From contig CAJQUW010008753.1 in NCBI GenBank assembly GCA_907163375.1, positions 496,001-560,000 on the forward strand: a DNA stretch of 64,000 nucleotides, in the 5' to 3' direction. The translations under genes and the position numbers were made by a program. Source of the DNA: Prostheceraeus crozeri (taxonomy: Eukaryota > Platyhelminthes > Polycladida > Euryleptidae). Numbering within the stretch: position 1 is the first letter of the stretch; each line of letters begins with the position of its first letter. Under the pieces are notes generated by a model. The model was not told the origin of the DNA and did not search any database. It worked only from the letters and a program-made list of their open reading frames with translations. This document shows positions 40,771 through 49,951 of the stretch, piece by piece.

Positions 40771-42029
40771 CTCTGATAGCTGACAGTCACGTCTCTCATT
40801 CTTGTTATCTCAACTTTGATATCAGAGATAGCGTAAATGAGACAAGTAATTGTTTTCTTCAAAGGTGACTCAAATGATACCTCCAGTCGTAGATTTCCAG
40901 GCTTTGTAACTCCTACGCTTTCACCACCTAGATCTGCATCTGCTGTGAGGTTGTACATAATGAAAAAGTAGCCATTCTTGTACATATCCATTGTAATTCC
41001 ATTTGAATCATCTGTATTAAACATGTTGAGGGCGGTGAAAGTAGAACCATATTCACGTGCGAATTTACCATCTTTGAAATTAGGTTTATATGCTTTGAAA
41101 GATACAAATTTCCCATCCTGGTAGAGTGATAGTTTGCTAACATTAAAGTGTTGGAAATTGAATGGATTCTTTTCAAAAGCACCAATGAATGCCTCATTTT
41201 CCACAAATGTGATATACACCGCCTTCGGCATTGCAGTAGGAAAAAGATTTGGGTAGGCATGTGAGGATGATCCCGCACCAACTGTGAAGTTTGTCAACAC
41301 ACTGTGATTAAGTGGATATATTGCATTGTTTTTCCTCAATCCTGTCGCATGCTCGTTGATGACTGACGGGTTCATTGTTACTCGCCTTACATTGAGCACG
41401 GCATTACTTATGTTGACTTGATAGTTTGTAGCTCCAAAAGCCATTAACGCGAACTCAGGATTTGCATGAATAAATTTTATTTGCATTTTAACCTGTGATA
41501 GCAGATATCTAGATTGACGAAGGAAATCAAGACAGACAGGTCCTTTCAAGTATAATACCTTTGAATCCGCTGTTAAATCCATTCGTCTTTTTAACCCCGT
41601 ATTTGAGGCATCTTTAAATTTCCCTTGCTGATCATCATACCACCTAGAAACTTGCAAGTGTGAGTGTTTAGCTTGCTTTTGAAATTGCGTCATTGTATGT
41701 ATGTATGCTCCATATGGATATGCTCGATCCCTTCCTTCAATCTGTTTGTCATTCAATATTAGATACACATCTGAGAACAGACTGGCAATAGGAAGATTTG
41801 CCAATCCTACTTTATCCTTGGATGAATCAACATTTGTACCATCAGTCCTCTTAATTTGTATACACAACTCTAAATCAATGGATTGACAGTCAATATAATC
41901 TTGAGGATTGGCAGGTATATCAAACTGAATAGGCTGTTGGTTACCATCGATATTTGTTGTGGGGACTATGTCTACAATTGTTGAGGAGATGATGTCTGTC
42001 TCATGAGGGGGAGAATCGAAGAAACACAA
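40767..42029 (-). CDS. Major capsid protein, double jelly roll, 420 aa
   Basis: The intact frame belongs to the Polinton capsid family commonly deposited as F54H12.2-like in invertebrates. Signposts are SKVLYLKGPVCLDFLRQSRYL in the first half and KNPFNFQHFNVSKLSLYQDG, EYGSTFTALNM, YKNGYFFIMYNLTAD, then LRLEVSFESPL in the second. It forms hexon-like capsomers. It overlaps the protease start by four bases, an operon-like arrangement. It is of a different type from the Polinton A capsid gene. Confidence 0.85.
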   Translation of the reverse strand: MCFFDSPPHETDIISSTIVDIVPTTNIDGNQQPIQFDIPANPQDYIDCQSIDLELCIQIKRTDGTNVDSSKDKVGLANLPIASLFSDVYLILNDKQIEGRDRAYPYGAYIHTMTQFQKQAKHSHLQVSRWYDDQQGKFKDASNTGLKRRMDLTADSKVLYLKGPVCLDFLRQSRYLLSQVKMQIKFIHANPEFALMAFGATNYQVNISNAVLNVRRVTMNPSVINEHATGLRKNNAIYPLNHSVLTNFTVGAGSSSHAYPNLFPTAMPKAVYITFVENEAFIGAFEKNPFNFQHFNVSKLSLYQDGKFVSFKAYKPNFKDGKFAREYGSTFTALNMFNTDDSNGITMDMYKNGYFFIMYNLTADADLGGESVGVTKPGNLRLEVSFESPLKKTITCLIYAISDIKVEITRMRDVTVSYQR

Positions 42030-42060
42030 AGCCGAATTGATACTCTACATTGTATTAGCT

Positions 42061-42543
42061 CTACAAATATGTTGTCTTCCTTCGTTTTGACTTGTTTCTA
42101 GTCGCTGTGGAATTTCGTTTGCGCTTTCTTGTTTTCACTCGACGTATAGATTTAGAACGTGCTGCTCTAGTCGGCTTTTTACTTTTCCTGCGTCTTTGCT
42201 TAGTAACTCGACCGGATCCAACTTGTCTTGACTTCCTACGCTTCTTCCGAACTGTACGTCTCGTCTTTGTTAAATCATCTAATGTGTCTATGGCAGATTG
42301 CTGCGCGCGCATTTTCATAGATTCACCGATATCCTCACCTTGAAGCGCATCAGCTGCAACATTTGCACCAAAATCCAAAGCCCTGCTTCCAACACGCTTC
42401 ATGCTTGGTACGCCATACTTTTTGAGTGTTGGAAGAACCATACGTCTTAGTGCACCAAATATCCCTCCTCCAACTTGTCGTCCGCCTCCAACAAACATGG
42501 GATAACCGCTCTCATATGATGGTCTACTGTAAATACCTGTCAT
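42061..42543 (-). CDS. Basic core-like protein with N-terminal amphipathic segment, 160 aa
   Basis: Residues 20-65 have a Gly-rich start (VGGGRQVGGGIFGALRRMVLP) and an Ala-rich helix, as in adenovirus pX/pVI-like Polinton proteins. Residues 90-160 are extremely Arg/Lys-rich (KKRRKSR, KQRRRKSKK, KRKRNS), fitting a DNA-condensing or nuclear-targeting tail. The likely protease cleavage sites are the GG-containing patches, by analogy. The frame is intact and lies directly upstream of the capsid gene on the same strand. Confidence 0.65.
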   Translation of the reverse strand: MTGIYSRPSYESGYPMFVGGGRQVGGGIFGALRRMVLPTLKKYGVPSMKRVGSRALDFGANVAADALQGEDIGESMKMRAQQSAIDTLDDLTKTRRTVRKKRRKSRQVGSGRVTKQRRRKSKKPTRAARSKSIRRVKTRKRKRNSTATRNKSKRRKTTYL

Positions 42544-42586
42544 TATGACTATTGAATAACTATGGAAGTCACAATAGCGTAAAGCC

Positions 42587-44164
42587 TTATTCTAGTGACC
42601 TAATATGTAGGGTCAAAGCAGTAACACAACCACAGAACGGTACTACTTCTCCTGCGTCATCATTAATTGATATGTCAATTCTATTGATATAAATTCCGGC
42701 TGATTGGTAGATACATTGTGTTAAAAAATTCTCGATTGATTAGTTGCTTCCTTACGCATGAGAGAGGAAATGTGCGCAGAAGTGGGGCCTCAATGTCGCC
42801 AACCCTTGTATATTCAATAATGTTACAATAGACGTATAAGTTACTTACATCACGCTCTAGTGATGAGGCTGTATCGCCTATTGATGTTCCTTCATAAATA
42901 GTTGATTTTGAGAATCCCAATGTGGTCGTTAACACGCTATCCAGCTTGATAAGAGAGTTCTTCCCTGCCTTTTGAATCATGCGTTTCTTATGTGGGTCAT
43001 AAGAAAAGTGATATTCATCTGCATCAAGACAATCTGCACCAAACTCATGTAACTTTGTACACAATTCAGATGGCGTTTTCAAGCTTTCAATGTGCGAATT
43101 AACTCTTTTTACAAGTTCACTGGAAGTAGACAAATCATCACCCAATATGTCTTCGCTGTATACGTGGATATCCAATGAAGCATTTGTTGATGCTTTGAGT
43201 TTAGAAGAGGACAATTGAACCTTGAATGTATCATTTAATTCTGTCAACGAAGGTGCGCTTTCAAGGCCCTTAAACATCCCAATCATTTCAGATCCGAATT
43301 CAATAACAGCGGAATCAGACTTTTCCAATGGTGTCCTTTTAGTAAAAAAAAGAAATTCTGCCTCCGTTTCAACAGTAAATATAGTTACTTTCTCTTTCTT
43401 ATATTGACAAGTCATTAACGTTTCTGGCACTGATCCTTAAAACTTTCTTGCAAAGTCTTCAACACTTCTAATGACCTCAAATTGATTTTTTACTCGGATG
43501 CTCCTTTCTTGTAATGCATACAATGGCACAATTCTACATTGAAAATCAGTGACTTTCCTCTCCGAATTCCACCCACGTCCACTGTACCAATACCTTGATG
43601 TGAAAATTATTCCGGAATACACAAAAGTATGACTCAAATCTTTACCTAATACAGGAAGAACATGCTTCCCTTCCTTCATCAATTTTGTTGACCGCTTTAT
43701 GACTGGTTTGTAGAATTTATTCAAAGTCAGCTTGAAGAGATCATTTATTCGTTCAAACATTTTACCGACTTCCTTTTCTGTATCTTGCAAGCTCATTCTG
43801 AGAACCTTAGAATCAAAGTTGACGTTGCAAATGCCTTTCCAATTTTAATCATGTTTTGGACAGATGGTAAAGATGCTGAAAAAGGATGTAAAGTTAGATG
43901 ATGAAAAGCCCATGTACCATGTAGACTATTGCGAAATATGCGAAAACAATCATCCTTCTCTCGTACTTCTTTATGTAATTCAAAATAATTGTTTTTTAGA
44001 AAACTGATATCGTTGTAATAAGTAATTTCAGTTAGGGCAACTTCATGGGGTCCATGCAGAGTAATTGGATTAGCGAATTCAACAGAGTATAGAGATGATT
44101 TGTTACTTGGGAATATCTTGGGGTTGCTATTGCTTGGAAGAATGATGTTGAAGTTAGTAGACAT
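42587..44164 (-). pseudogene. Penton (minor capsid) protein, about 525 codons, three lesions
   Basis: I prefer ATG 44164 to the GTG at 44191. The N-terminal part (FNIILPSNSNPKIFPSNKSS, then HEVALTEITYYN) has the pattern of Polinton penton N-termini. The C-terminal part has LYVYCNIIEYTRVGDIEAPLLR. A frame change lies near 43795 (the next frame has an ATG overlapping the stop as ATGA), TAA lies at 43437-43439, and another frame change near 42700 leads to the end at 42587. Reading it as three short genes is possible, but total length and end motifs favour one broken gene. The role is the pentameric vertex capsomer. Confidence 0.65.
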
Positions 44165-44204
44165 GTTTAACTCATATATGGAAGAAGTCACATGCTATAT
44201 TACC

Positions 44205-45294
44205 TTAAATGTTACGAGTGTCTCCCACCTCCACATTTTGTAGATCCTGGTGCGTTATCAAACTATTGAATGAATCAGGATATCCTTTCCATTTAACTAG
44301 GTATTTCCTTTGATTGCCATGACTTTTCCTCCTAATTATTTTGTCAATCATATACACCTCTTCACTTCTGTCTACTACTTGCAATTCATAAGAGTAAAAT
44401 TTTCCTTCAATTGGATTGCCATGGTAATCTATTAATTTATACATGGTGGGTTTAAATTTTCTATTTACTTCATCTACAAAAAACTCTTCTTCACTCCAAT
44501 TAGGTTGATACCCCTTCTTAGAGGTAGACTTAACCTTTGAAATCCAAACTCTATCACCAACATTAATTTTCCTTTCATTGGAAATGTTTTTTGCTTTCTT
44601 ATCATACAATCGAAGCCATACATCCATCGCATTATCTGGGGTAACATCAACTGGCAACATCTTAATGATGCGATGGTAGCTTTCATTGTAATTCTTAACA
44701 AATTTCTGCAGCTCACCTACCCAAACATGTGTATTTTTTTGCAGTGAAATAACGCCATATTTTTGTCTTTAGTGTGCGATTGAACCTCTCAGCCGTGGCA
44801 GCTTTATAAGCGCTTTTGACACTAAACAATTCCACATTATGACTTTTAAGGAGACTTCGAACATGAGAGTTTTCGAATTCTTTCCCTTGATCAGTCTGTA
44901 TTCTTTGCGGAACACCACGCTCATCGAAAGTGCTCTGAAAAGCCGCTTCAACTTCTGGTCCTCGTTTAGATTTCAGCGCACGTGCCCAAGCATAGCGAGA
45001 TAAAATATCTATTACGGTTAAGATGTATTTATAGCCATCATTGTACTGTGATATCTGTTGCATGTCAGCCAAGTCCGCTTGCCATTATCTATCTATATTG
45101 TTAACAACATATATTCTCGTTGGAAACCGCTTTCTCGAATTTTTGTGAAGAGTGTAAGTCGGTTGACTCCTTAACCACTTCTTGACTTTCTCTATTCCCA
45201 CACCTGCTGCACGAGCTAGAACCTCCGGACGTCTGAAACTTGCGGGGTGATTTAAGTCGTAATAAATCTTTCCGAGTTTCACTGCTGTACTCAT
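44205..45294 (-). pseudogene. Retroviral-type integrase with C-terminal chromodomain, two lesions
   Basis: ATG 45294 is chosen because the conserved part begins with KIYYDLNHPASFRRPEVLARA. The DDE core has Asp in WQADLADMQ, Asp in IQTDQGKEFEN and Glu in AATAERFNRT. The C-terminal SH3-like part shows INVGDRVWISK, and a chromodomain follows (VYMIDKIIRRKS ... KYLVKWKGYPDSFNS). Lesions are TAA at 45087-45085 just before the core and a frame change at about 44670-44710. It would insert the element and make the 6-bp duplication; the chromodomain may target chromatin. Confidence 0.85.
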
Positions 45295-45461
45295 GGTCTT
45301 TGTTCTAATTTGCACGTGTATTACTCGCACAGCAATTGCTAACTCAATTGATATCAATCTCTATGCCCTTTTCTCCTTTACCTTCGAGCGCAGATTTCAA
45401 ACAACAGCAACATTTTTGTAACGACATGATATGAGAGAGGCAAGGTTTAATTCATATTTGC

Positions 45462-46112
45462 TTAATATTTACTATACTCCTTCCCAACACGCATTGAGCG
45501 CCTAGTAGCTCTTTTTGGTTGCAGATCATCGGGATCATGAAGCTCTCGCTTGACCGCCATCGTGGGTGTTTTACTTTTTGATCCATCTTGTAAGTGACCC
45601 TTATCCAACTCATTCACAGTCGGTCCTCCAATAATATTGTGAGGTACATTTTGATCAGATAAAATTTTCTGAAAATATGTCCACCCTTGTGGTGCACCTA
45701 GTTTTCGCCTTACATCTCTGACAGCATATTGTCGAAGGTCATCTATGTGACTATTTCTAATAACATCACCAGTTGTTTCATTTATTATCTCCCCTCTCTC
45801 ATTGAATTTCACATGTGGATCAATGAAGTCAAATAATCGTTCAGCGTGCACACGATATGGTCGAGGTGTTGACAAGGTTATAAATCGTCGCAACTTGTCA
45901 CGAATCCGTCGCCTCTCATCAATGTTTTCAGCTTCTAACTCTATTCGTCGATAGGGATCCTTAATCTTCTGAATTTCCATATCCTTTTGTGTTAGTTTCT
46001 TAAGTTGATGCGTAATAGGTTGATCTATATTTTTGACTATCTGTGCACTTTGTAATGTAGTCAATTGTACATACTCCTCTTGAGGAATGACTACCATCTT
46101 TGAATACGACAT
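45462..46112 (-). CDS. Conserved Polinton protein of unknown function, about 216 aa
   Basis: The start is taken at MSYSKMVV (46112) rather than 46142. A charged coiled coil (KIKDPYRRIELEAENIDERRR) leads into a beta-like part with VKFNERGEIIN and HIDDLRQYAVRDVRRKLG, then a basic tail. It corresponds in position and style to the Polinton A protein at 7184-7996. The frame is intact and lies between the integrase and the ATPase, ten bases after the ATPase stop. Function unknown. Confidence 0.6.
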   Translation of the reverse strand: MSYSKMVVIPQEEYVQLTTLQSAQIVKNIDQPITHQLKKLTQKDMEIQKIKDPYRRIELEAENIDERRRIRDKLRRFITLSTPRPYRVHAERLFDFIDPHVKFNERGEIINETTGDVIRNSHIDDLRQYAVRDVRRKLGAPQGWTYFQKILSDQNVPHNIIGGPTVNELDKGHLQDGSKSKTPTMAVKRELHDPDDLQPKRATRRSMRVGKEYSKY

Positions 46113-46151
46113 GTTTGAAAATAATAAGGCAACAAAGTACATTGCTTAAAA

Positions 46152-46787
46152 CTAACTGTGAACCGAGAAAACTGTCATTGGTTCAGCGGAATTAGGTATG
46201 ATATTTGTTCGAAATCGAAGTCGTTCCGGACATTCCTGGGTTAGATCAATAAATAGATAGCCATGTGGTTTCTTTGTTACATCTTCATATATTTTTGAAA
46301 GTACTTTAGGTTGTTGAGGTAATATTTGTCTACTGAGATGATGTATCTGACTGCTATCTCTTGAATTTTTAAATATAGCCAAATAATGTGTATTCAAACT
46401 TCTAGTTCTTTGCTCTTTCCCTCTATCGAAGATGTTTTGGGTGATGTAGATACTAAAAGCTTCCCTATGATGTGCAGTTTGAATGAACATTTCAGTTACA
46501 TCGTTTGAAGATTTGCTTTCACGTAATAGATCATCTAATACTAGTAAGTCACCTGCTTTGATATCCTCAGTTGATGGCAACCCTTGCTTCACCTCATAAC
46601 CTTTCTGGCGAAGTGCAGAATGTAGTTGTGGTTGAAATATTCCATAATACCATTTGACTCTCTTAATTTCCTTGTTAAACATTTCATTTCTATATTGTAG
46701 CAATTGAGTTACAAATGTAGTTTTACCGGACTGGCTTGGTCCAGCGATACACATTGTGCGATCAGTGAATAGACGAAAATCTGTCAT
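46152..46787 (-). CDS. A32/FtsK-like genome packaging ATPase, 211 aa
   Basis: The intact frame shows Walker A GPSQSGKT at about residues 16-23, Walker B LLVLDDLL at about 82-89, and a downstream ITQNIFDRGKEQRT stretch as in the A32-like family. It powers DNA entry into the capsid. It is the intact counterpart of the broken gene of Polinton A. Confidence 0.85.
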   Translation of the reverse strand: MTDFRLFTDRTMCIAGPSQSGKTTFVTQLLQYRNEMFNKEIKRVKWYYGIFQPQLHSALRQKGYEVKQGLPSTEDIKAGDLLVLDDLLRESKSSNDVTEMFIQTAHHREAFSIYITQNIFDRGKEQRTRSLNTHYLAIFKNSRDSSQIHHLSRQILPQQPKVLSKIYEDVTKKPHGYLFIDLTQECPERLRFRTNIIPNSAEPMTVFSVHS

Positions 46788-46913
46788 CTTATAATTCCAT
46801 TAACATTAAAATCATCATCCCGCTAATTTTGCTTAGAACAACAAAAACAGACACATGTTCCAGATCACGTTTATTTACATTCAGAATAGAAACTTTCAAG
46901 TTACATTGACAAA

Positions 46914-47635
46914 TTAAAACATTTGTGTTTCCTCATCACAATTAGGATTATAGAAAGTTTTCAAGTCAGCATCTTGGCGCTTCAACTTCAATTTAGGATT
47001 CCCATCTTTAGATTTCCGCCCTCGCTTTTTGCTCTCTTCCTTCCCATAACTTGAAGCAGTCTTATCAATGTTAATTAAGCATTTATCAATTGGTAGTGGT
47101 TCATAGACTAGTTGAAGAACCTTCATTTGTAAAGATGCGACTTTACCAGTCGAACCATGTGAGCCAATATCAAGTCCGGTAACGTGGACTAAGCCCATAT
47201 AGCGGCCCCGTTTGAGATCCTCACATTCCATCGCGTTTGTAAAGAGATCGAATGCTTGAAAATGATCCGATAGTTTTAAAAGCAGTGTATCGAATTCCGG
47301 CAATTCCTTGTAACCAACTCCTTCCTCCAATGCCTTTCTCCAATGAGTGGGAGCACTTTCAGGCAGCTCAACACATTCTTTCGCGAAAGAGTCAATAGTT
47401 TTAAGAATCACCTGTTGCCATTTTGGAAAAGTCACTCGCATTTGTCTCATATTGCTATACCCTGATGTAGACATGCCATACTGTGGAAGAATGGAACTTG
47501 AAGATAAAAGCCATCATCACCATAATTCAAGGTTTGAAAGTAGAATGTATTTCCAATCCCTTGCACCTTTCGTGTCGGACGAAGCTTCAAGAGATCTTGT
47601 TCAAAAGCGTCACTTTGCTTTCTGATTGTATACAT
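46914..47635 (-). pseudogene. Unknown gene with possible ssDNA-binding style, one frameshift
   Basis: Frame one (47635-47485) contains NTFYFQTLNYGDDGFYLQVPF. A frame change near 47480-47490 leads into the frame ending at 46914 with MRVTFPKWQQVILKTIDSF, beta strands and a basic nuclear-signal-like tail (KKRGRKSKDG). The pattern of strands with an LQ-P motif recalls viral single-strand DNA-binding proteins; this is a weak suggestion. A TATA box (47733-47740, minus strand) lies about 100 bases upstream. Confidence 0.45.
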
Positions 47636-47732
47636 TTTCTGAGTCGTGTTTCAACAAGTTCTAATTAGGAGCTTTCAACCAGCGCAAATGAATTGTCACT
47701 TGAAAGTGATAAAATATCATTAAAGCGTCTTC

Positions 47733-47740
47733 CTTATATA
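47733..47740 (-). promoter_or_regulatory. TATA box TATATAAG, minus strand
   Basis: TATATAAG on the minus strand, 98 bases before the ATG at 47635. Confidence 0.5.
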
Positions 47741-47798
47741 CACCTATATATGACTTATCAATCAAAGTGATGACGTGTCACTTTATGATTCGTTAACG

Positions 47799-48194
47799 TT
47801 ATATTAACATTGCAGCAGTTGCTGCAACTGCAATCCTTCCAAGCGGACTATTGATTACACCATTAATACTGTTTCCAATATCATTTAACATACTTAGAAA
47901 CCCACTACCACCGCGCTGAATTAAATTTCGCCTTTTCTTATCACTACTCCTTGGATTTGAAAACTTTTTTATGCTATTCGAAGAGCCAGCATTCAATAGA
48001 GGCTTGTAAATAGGTAGACATTTGTGTATTGCAAAAGCTAAATCGCGAATGAAATCATCACTTGAATTTTGAATCAATTTACACTCCTTATTATCATGTA
48101 TCCTGTTTAACTTTCGCAACGCCTTTTTAAACTGACTTGAAGGTTTGAAGGAACGTTTCGATTGACGAGAAGATGCGTTCCGTTTTATAGACAT
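47799..48194 (-). CDS. Small basic protein with membrane-active-like C-terminus, 131 aa
   Basis: Residues 1-35 are basic. After a Ser/Lys-rich linker comes NLIQRGGSGFLSMLNDIGNSI and an Ala-rich end. The RGG-plus-amphipathic-helix arrangement is typical of small Polinton virion proteins processed by the protease. The frame is intact. Assigned by style, not by a family match. Confidence 0.5.
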   Translation of the reverse strand: MSIKRNASSRQSKRSFKPSSQFKKALRKLNRIHDNKECKLIQNSSDDFIRDLAFAIHKCLPIYKPLLNAGSSNSIKKFSNPRSSDKKRRNLIQRGGSGFLSMLNDIGNSINGVINSPLGRIAVAATAAMLI

Positions 48195-48370
48195 TTTTAT
48201 TCTAATATGGAAATAGATAATACAATTACAATTTTTGCTTAGTACTTACAACATTATACACAAGTTTACAAGCATTCATATACCACGCAGAGTTTGTTGC
48301 TGGTAGTTATAAAATTACACAAAACACTGAACAAGTTGTAGAGAGAAACTGATACACACTCACATCGCAG

Positions 48371-48958
48371 TTATGATAAGCACTGATTCGTAGCAGTTAT
48401 GAGATGCTCAATGTCTTTCATTAGATGTTTTGAAATAGGACAGCACATACAGCAGGGCTTTGAATGGAGAGTCTTTAAAATATTGGCATAGTATGCCCGC
48501 AAGCGGATCACCTCAGAATGTTCTTGAGCAGCCACATTGATGCTTACTGATGGCGGTCCACTGAACAAGTCCAGTTTACATTTGTCACTCTTCTCGTTAA
48601 AGTAGCTGGAGCTGATAATGTCATGGAGACATGTGTTGTGTTTCCGTTGGGTACTGCTGCAGCAACAGCGAGAGTATTCCGGTACAATCTCAGTTTGAGC
48701 TAGTGGGCGAAATACTTCATTGAGCCAAAATCTTGCAACTCGTGTAAGAGCGTTGTTCACGACCCTCATTAACATTCTCTGCACAACAACGTCCTCTCCG
48801 CAGCGGAAATACTTCACTATTTCCTCCATCAGATCCACCAAATCCGCTTTATAGCCAGGTATATTTACGGCAGAATAAAATATATTGCCGGTGAAGAGTT
48901 GACTTCGGTAAAATATTGAAATGGGAATCTTGGTAGTGAACGACATGCTGATTGACAT
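48371..48958 (-). CDS. Unknown Cys-rich protein, 195 aa
   Basis: The intact frame has two Cys clusters (YSRCCCSST and KPCCMCCPI) flanking a helical middle. I recognise no family. A TATA box (49006-49013, minus strand) lies 48 bases upstream of the ATG. It is an accessory gene between structural genes and the right terminus. Confidence 0.5.
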   Translation of the reverse strand: MSISMSFTTKIPISIFYRSQLFTGNIFYSAVNIPGYKADLVDLMEEIVKYFRCGEDVVVQRMLMRVVNNALTRVARFWLNEVFRPLAQTEIVPEYSRCCCSSTQRKHNTCLHDIISSSYFNEKSDKCKLDLFSGPPSVSINVAAQEHSEVIRLRAYYANILKTLHSKPCCMCCPISKHLMKDIEHLITATNQCLS

Positions 48959-49005
48959 TGTATTAGCCTCAAATTATGCTTGAAATAGAACGGTACAATA
49001 TCCTC

Positions 49006-49013
49006 CTTATATA
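49006..49013 (-). promoter_or_regulatory. TATA box TATATAAG, minus strand
   Basis: Identical core to the boxes at 26708, 35086 and 47733; start site and leader spacing fit the gene at 48958. Confidence 0.55.
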
Positions 49014-49068
49014 GAAAAGCCACACAAAGACACAATAGTGACCAATCACAGACGTGCATGATGGCTCA

Positions 49069-49558
49069 TCATATACGATATACAGTGACTGTTGAAAATA
49101 TTTCTTGATCACAAAGGGGACATAACATGTAGAACACATAACGCTATGAGAACATGGTAAAAGAGAAGGGATCGTTCCTGTTTAAAACATTTAACGCAGT
49201 TCTGTTGACATAATAATTTAAATGTCTCTTCTTCTAATTTCCTTCTGAAGTCACTTTCATTGGGAGAACTTTTTATTAAAACACTGTCAAATGTCTCCTT
49301 CTTTCCATATCGTTCCAATTTGATCCTCCTAATTTCACTATCATTGCAGTGTAGCACGGAGAAATCCTCTATCCACCTACGATCCAAATTGTGATTCATA
49401 GCATGCTCATCTAGATCCATTAGTCGATCAACTAAATCACCAGCGTTGATATTTTCACTGAGATTTGTTACAGTTTGTATAGCTTTGAACGAATATCCAA
49501 GGTCTCTTGCGACAACCCACGACGTTGGGATACTAGTCATCATTATGTATGTCATCAA
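49069..49558 (-). pseudogene. RING protein with possible UBA domain, frame broken twice
   Basis: Residues about 18-55 (ARDLGYSFKAIQTV ... GDLVDRLMDLDE) resemble a UBA domain such as that of IAP-type proteins. The C-terminal end starts a RING finger (CVKCFKQERSLLF). The remaining Cys/His of a C3HC4 RING are present but in shifted frames: the CxH..C..C part in one frame after about 49162 and a final C-P-x-C in another after about 49125, ending at TGA 49071-49069. In families of this kind the protein is a ubiquitin ligase. It is the outermost gene of the element and has a TATA-like TATAAATA at 49578-49571. Confidence 0.5.
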
Positions 49559-49644
49559 ACAACTATCTCATATTTATAGCATAGTTTGTCTACGTAAAAA
49601 GGAAAATCAATGTGACTGTCATCTTGATTACAATGGTTGCAGTA

Positions 49645-49945
49645 GTCACAATAGTCGCAATTGAGCAAACTCATTCAAAATCAAACAGAGGACGTCTATC
49701 GGTACGTACCCAAGTACTCAGAACCAAGTCACACAAGTTCGCTCATAGGCGTTCCGAAACACAGTGTACTCAACCGAGTGTACCAAACACATGTACCTAT
49801 CCAGTAAAACAGATGTCATACATGTTCCTATTCATAACACTGAATTATACATGTACCTATCCATGTTCCTATTGATAACACTGAATTTTACATGTACCCA
49901 TCCATGTACCTATCCCTATCATAGTAGGGCACAGTTTTCACTACT
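49645..49945 (-). repeat. Right terminal inverted repeat of Polinton B
   Basis: 301 bp, the reverse complement of 25893-26152 with an extra internal unit of about 46 bases holding ACATGTACC and CATGTTCCTATT words. Confidence 0.9.
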
Positions 49946-49951
49946 CAAGAT

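Larger units (their letters stand above)
25893..49945. mobile_element. Polinton B, 24.1 kb, complete with termini
   Basis: Both ends read AGTAGTGAAAACTGTGCCC inward. The flanking hexamers are CAAGGT (25887-25892) and CAAGAT (49946-49951), a 6-bp duplication with one change. Genes include PolB, TBP-like, protease, capsid, core, penton, integrase, ATPase and accessory genes. The left third is rightward and the right two thirds leftward. Two other elements are nested in it (29875-31723 and 32030-34400). Gene order and capsid type differ from Polinton A. Confidence 0.95.

Noticed and set aside
42681..44191. Three separate small genes for the penton region
   Set aside because: Two of the three frames are the same frame separated by one TAA, and end motifs match one penton-length protein; a single broken gene is simpler.
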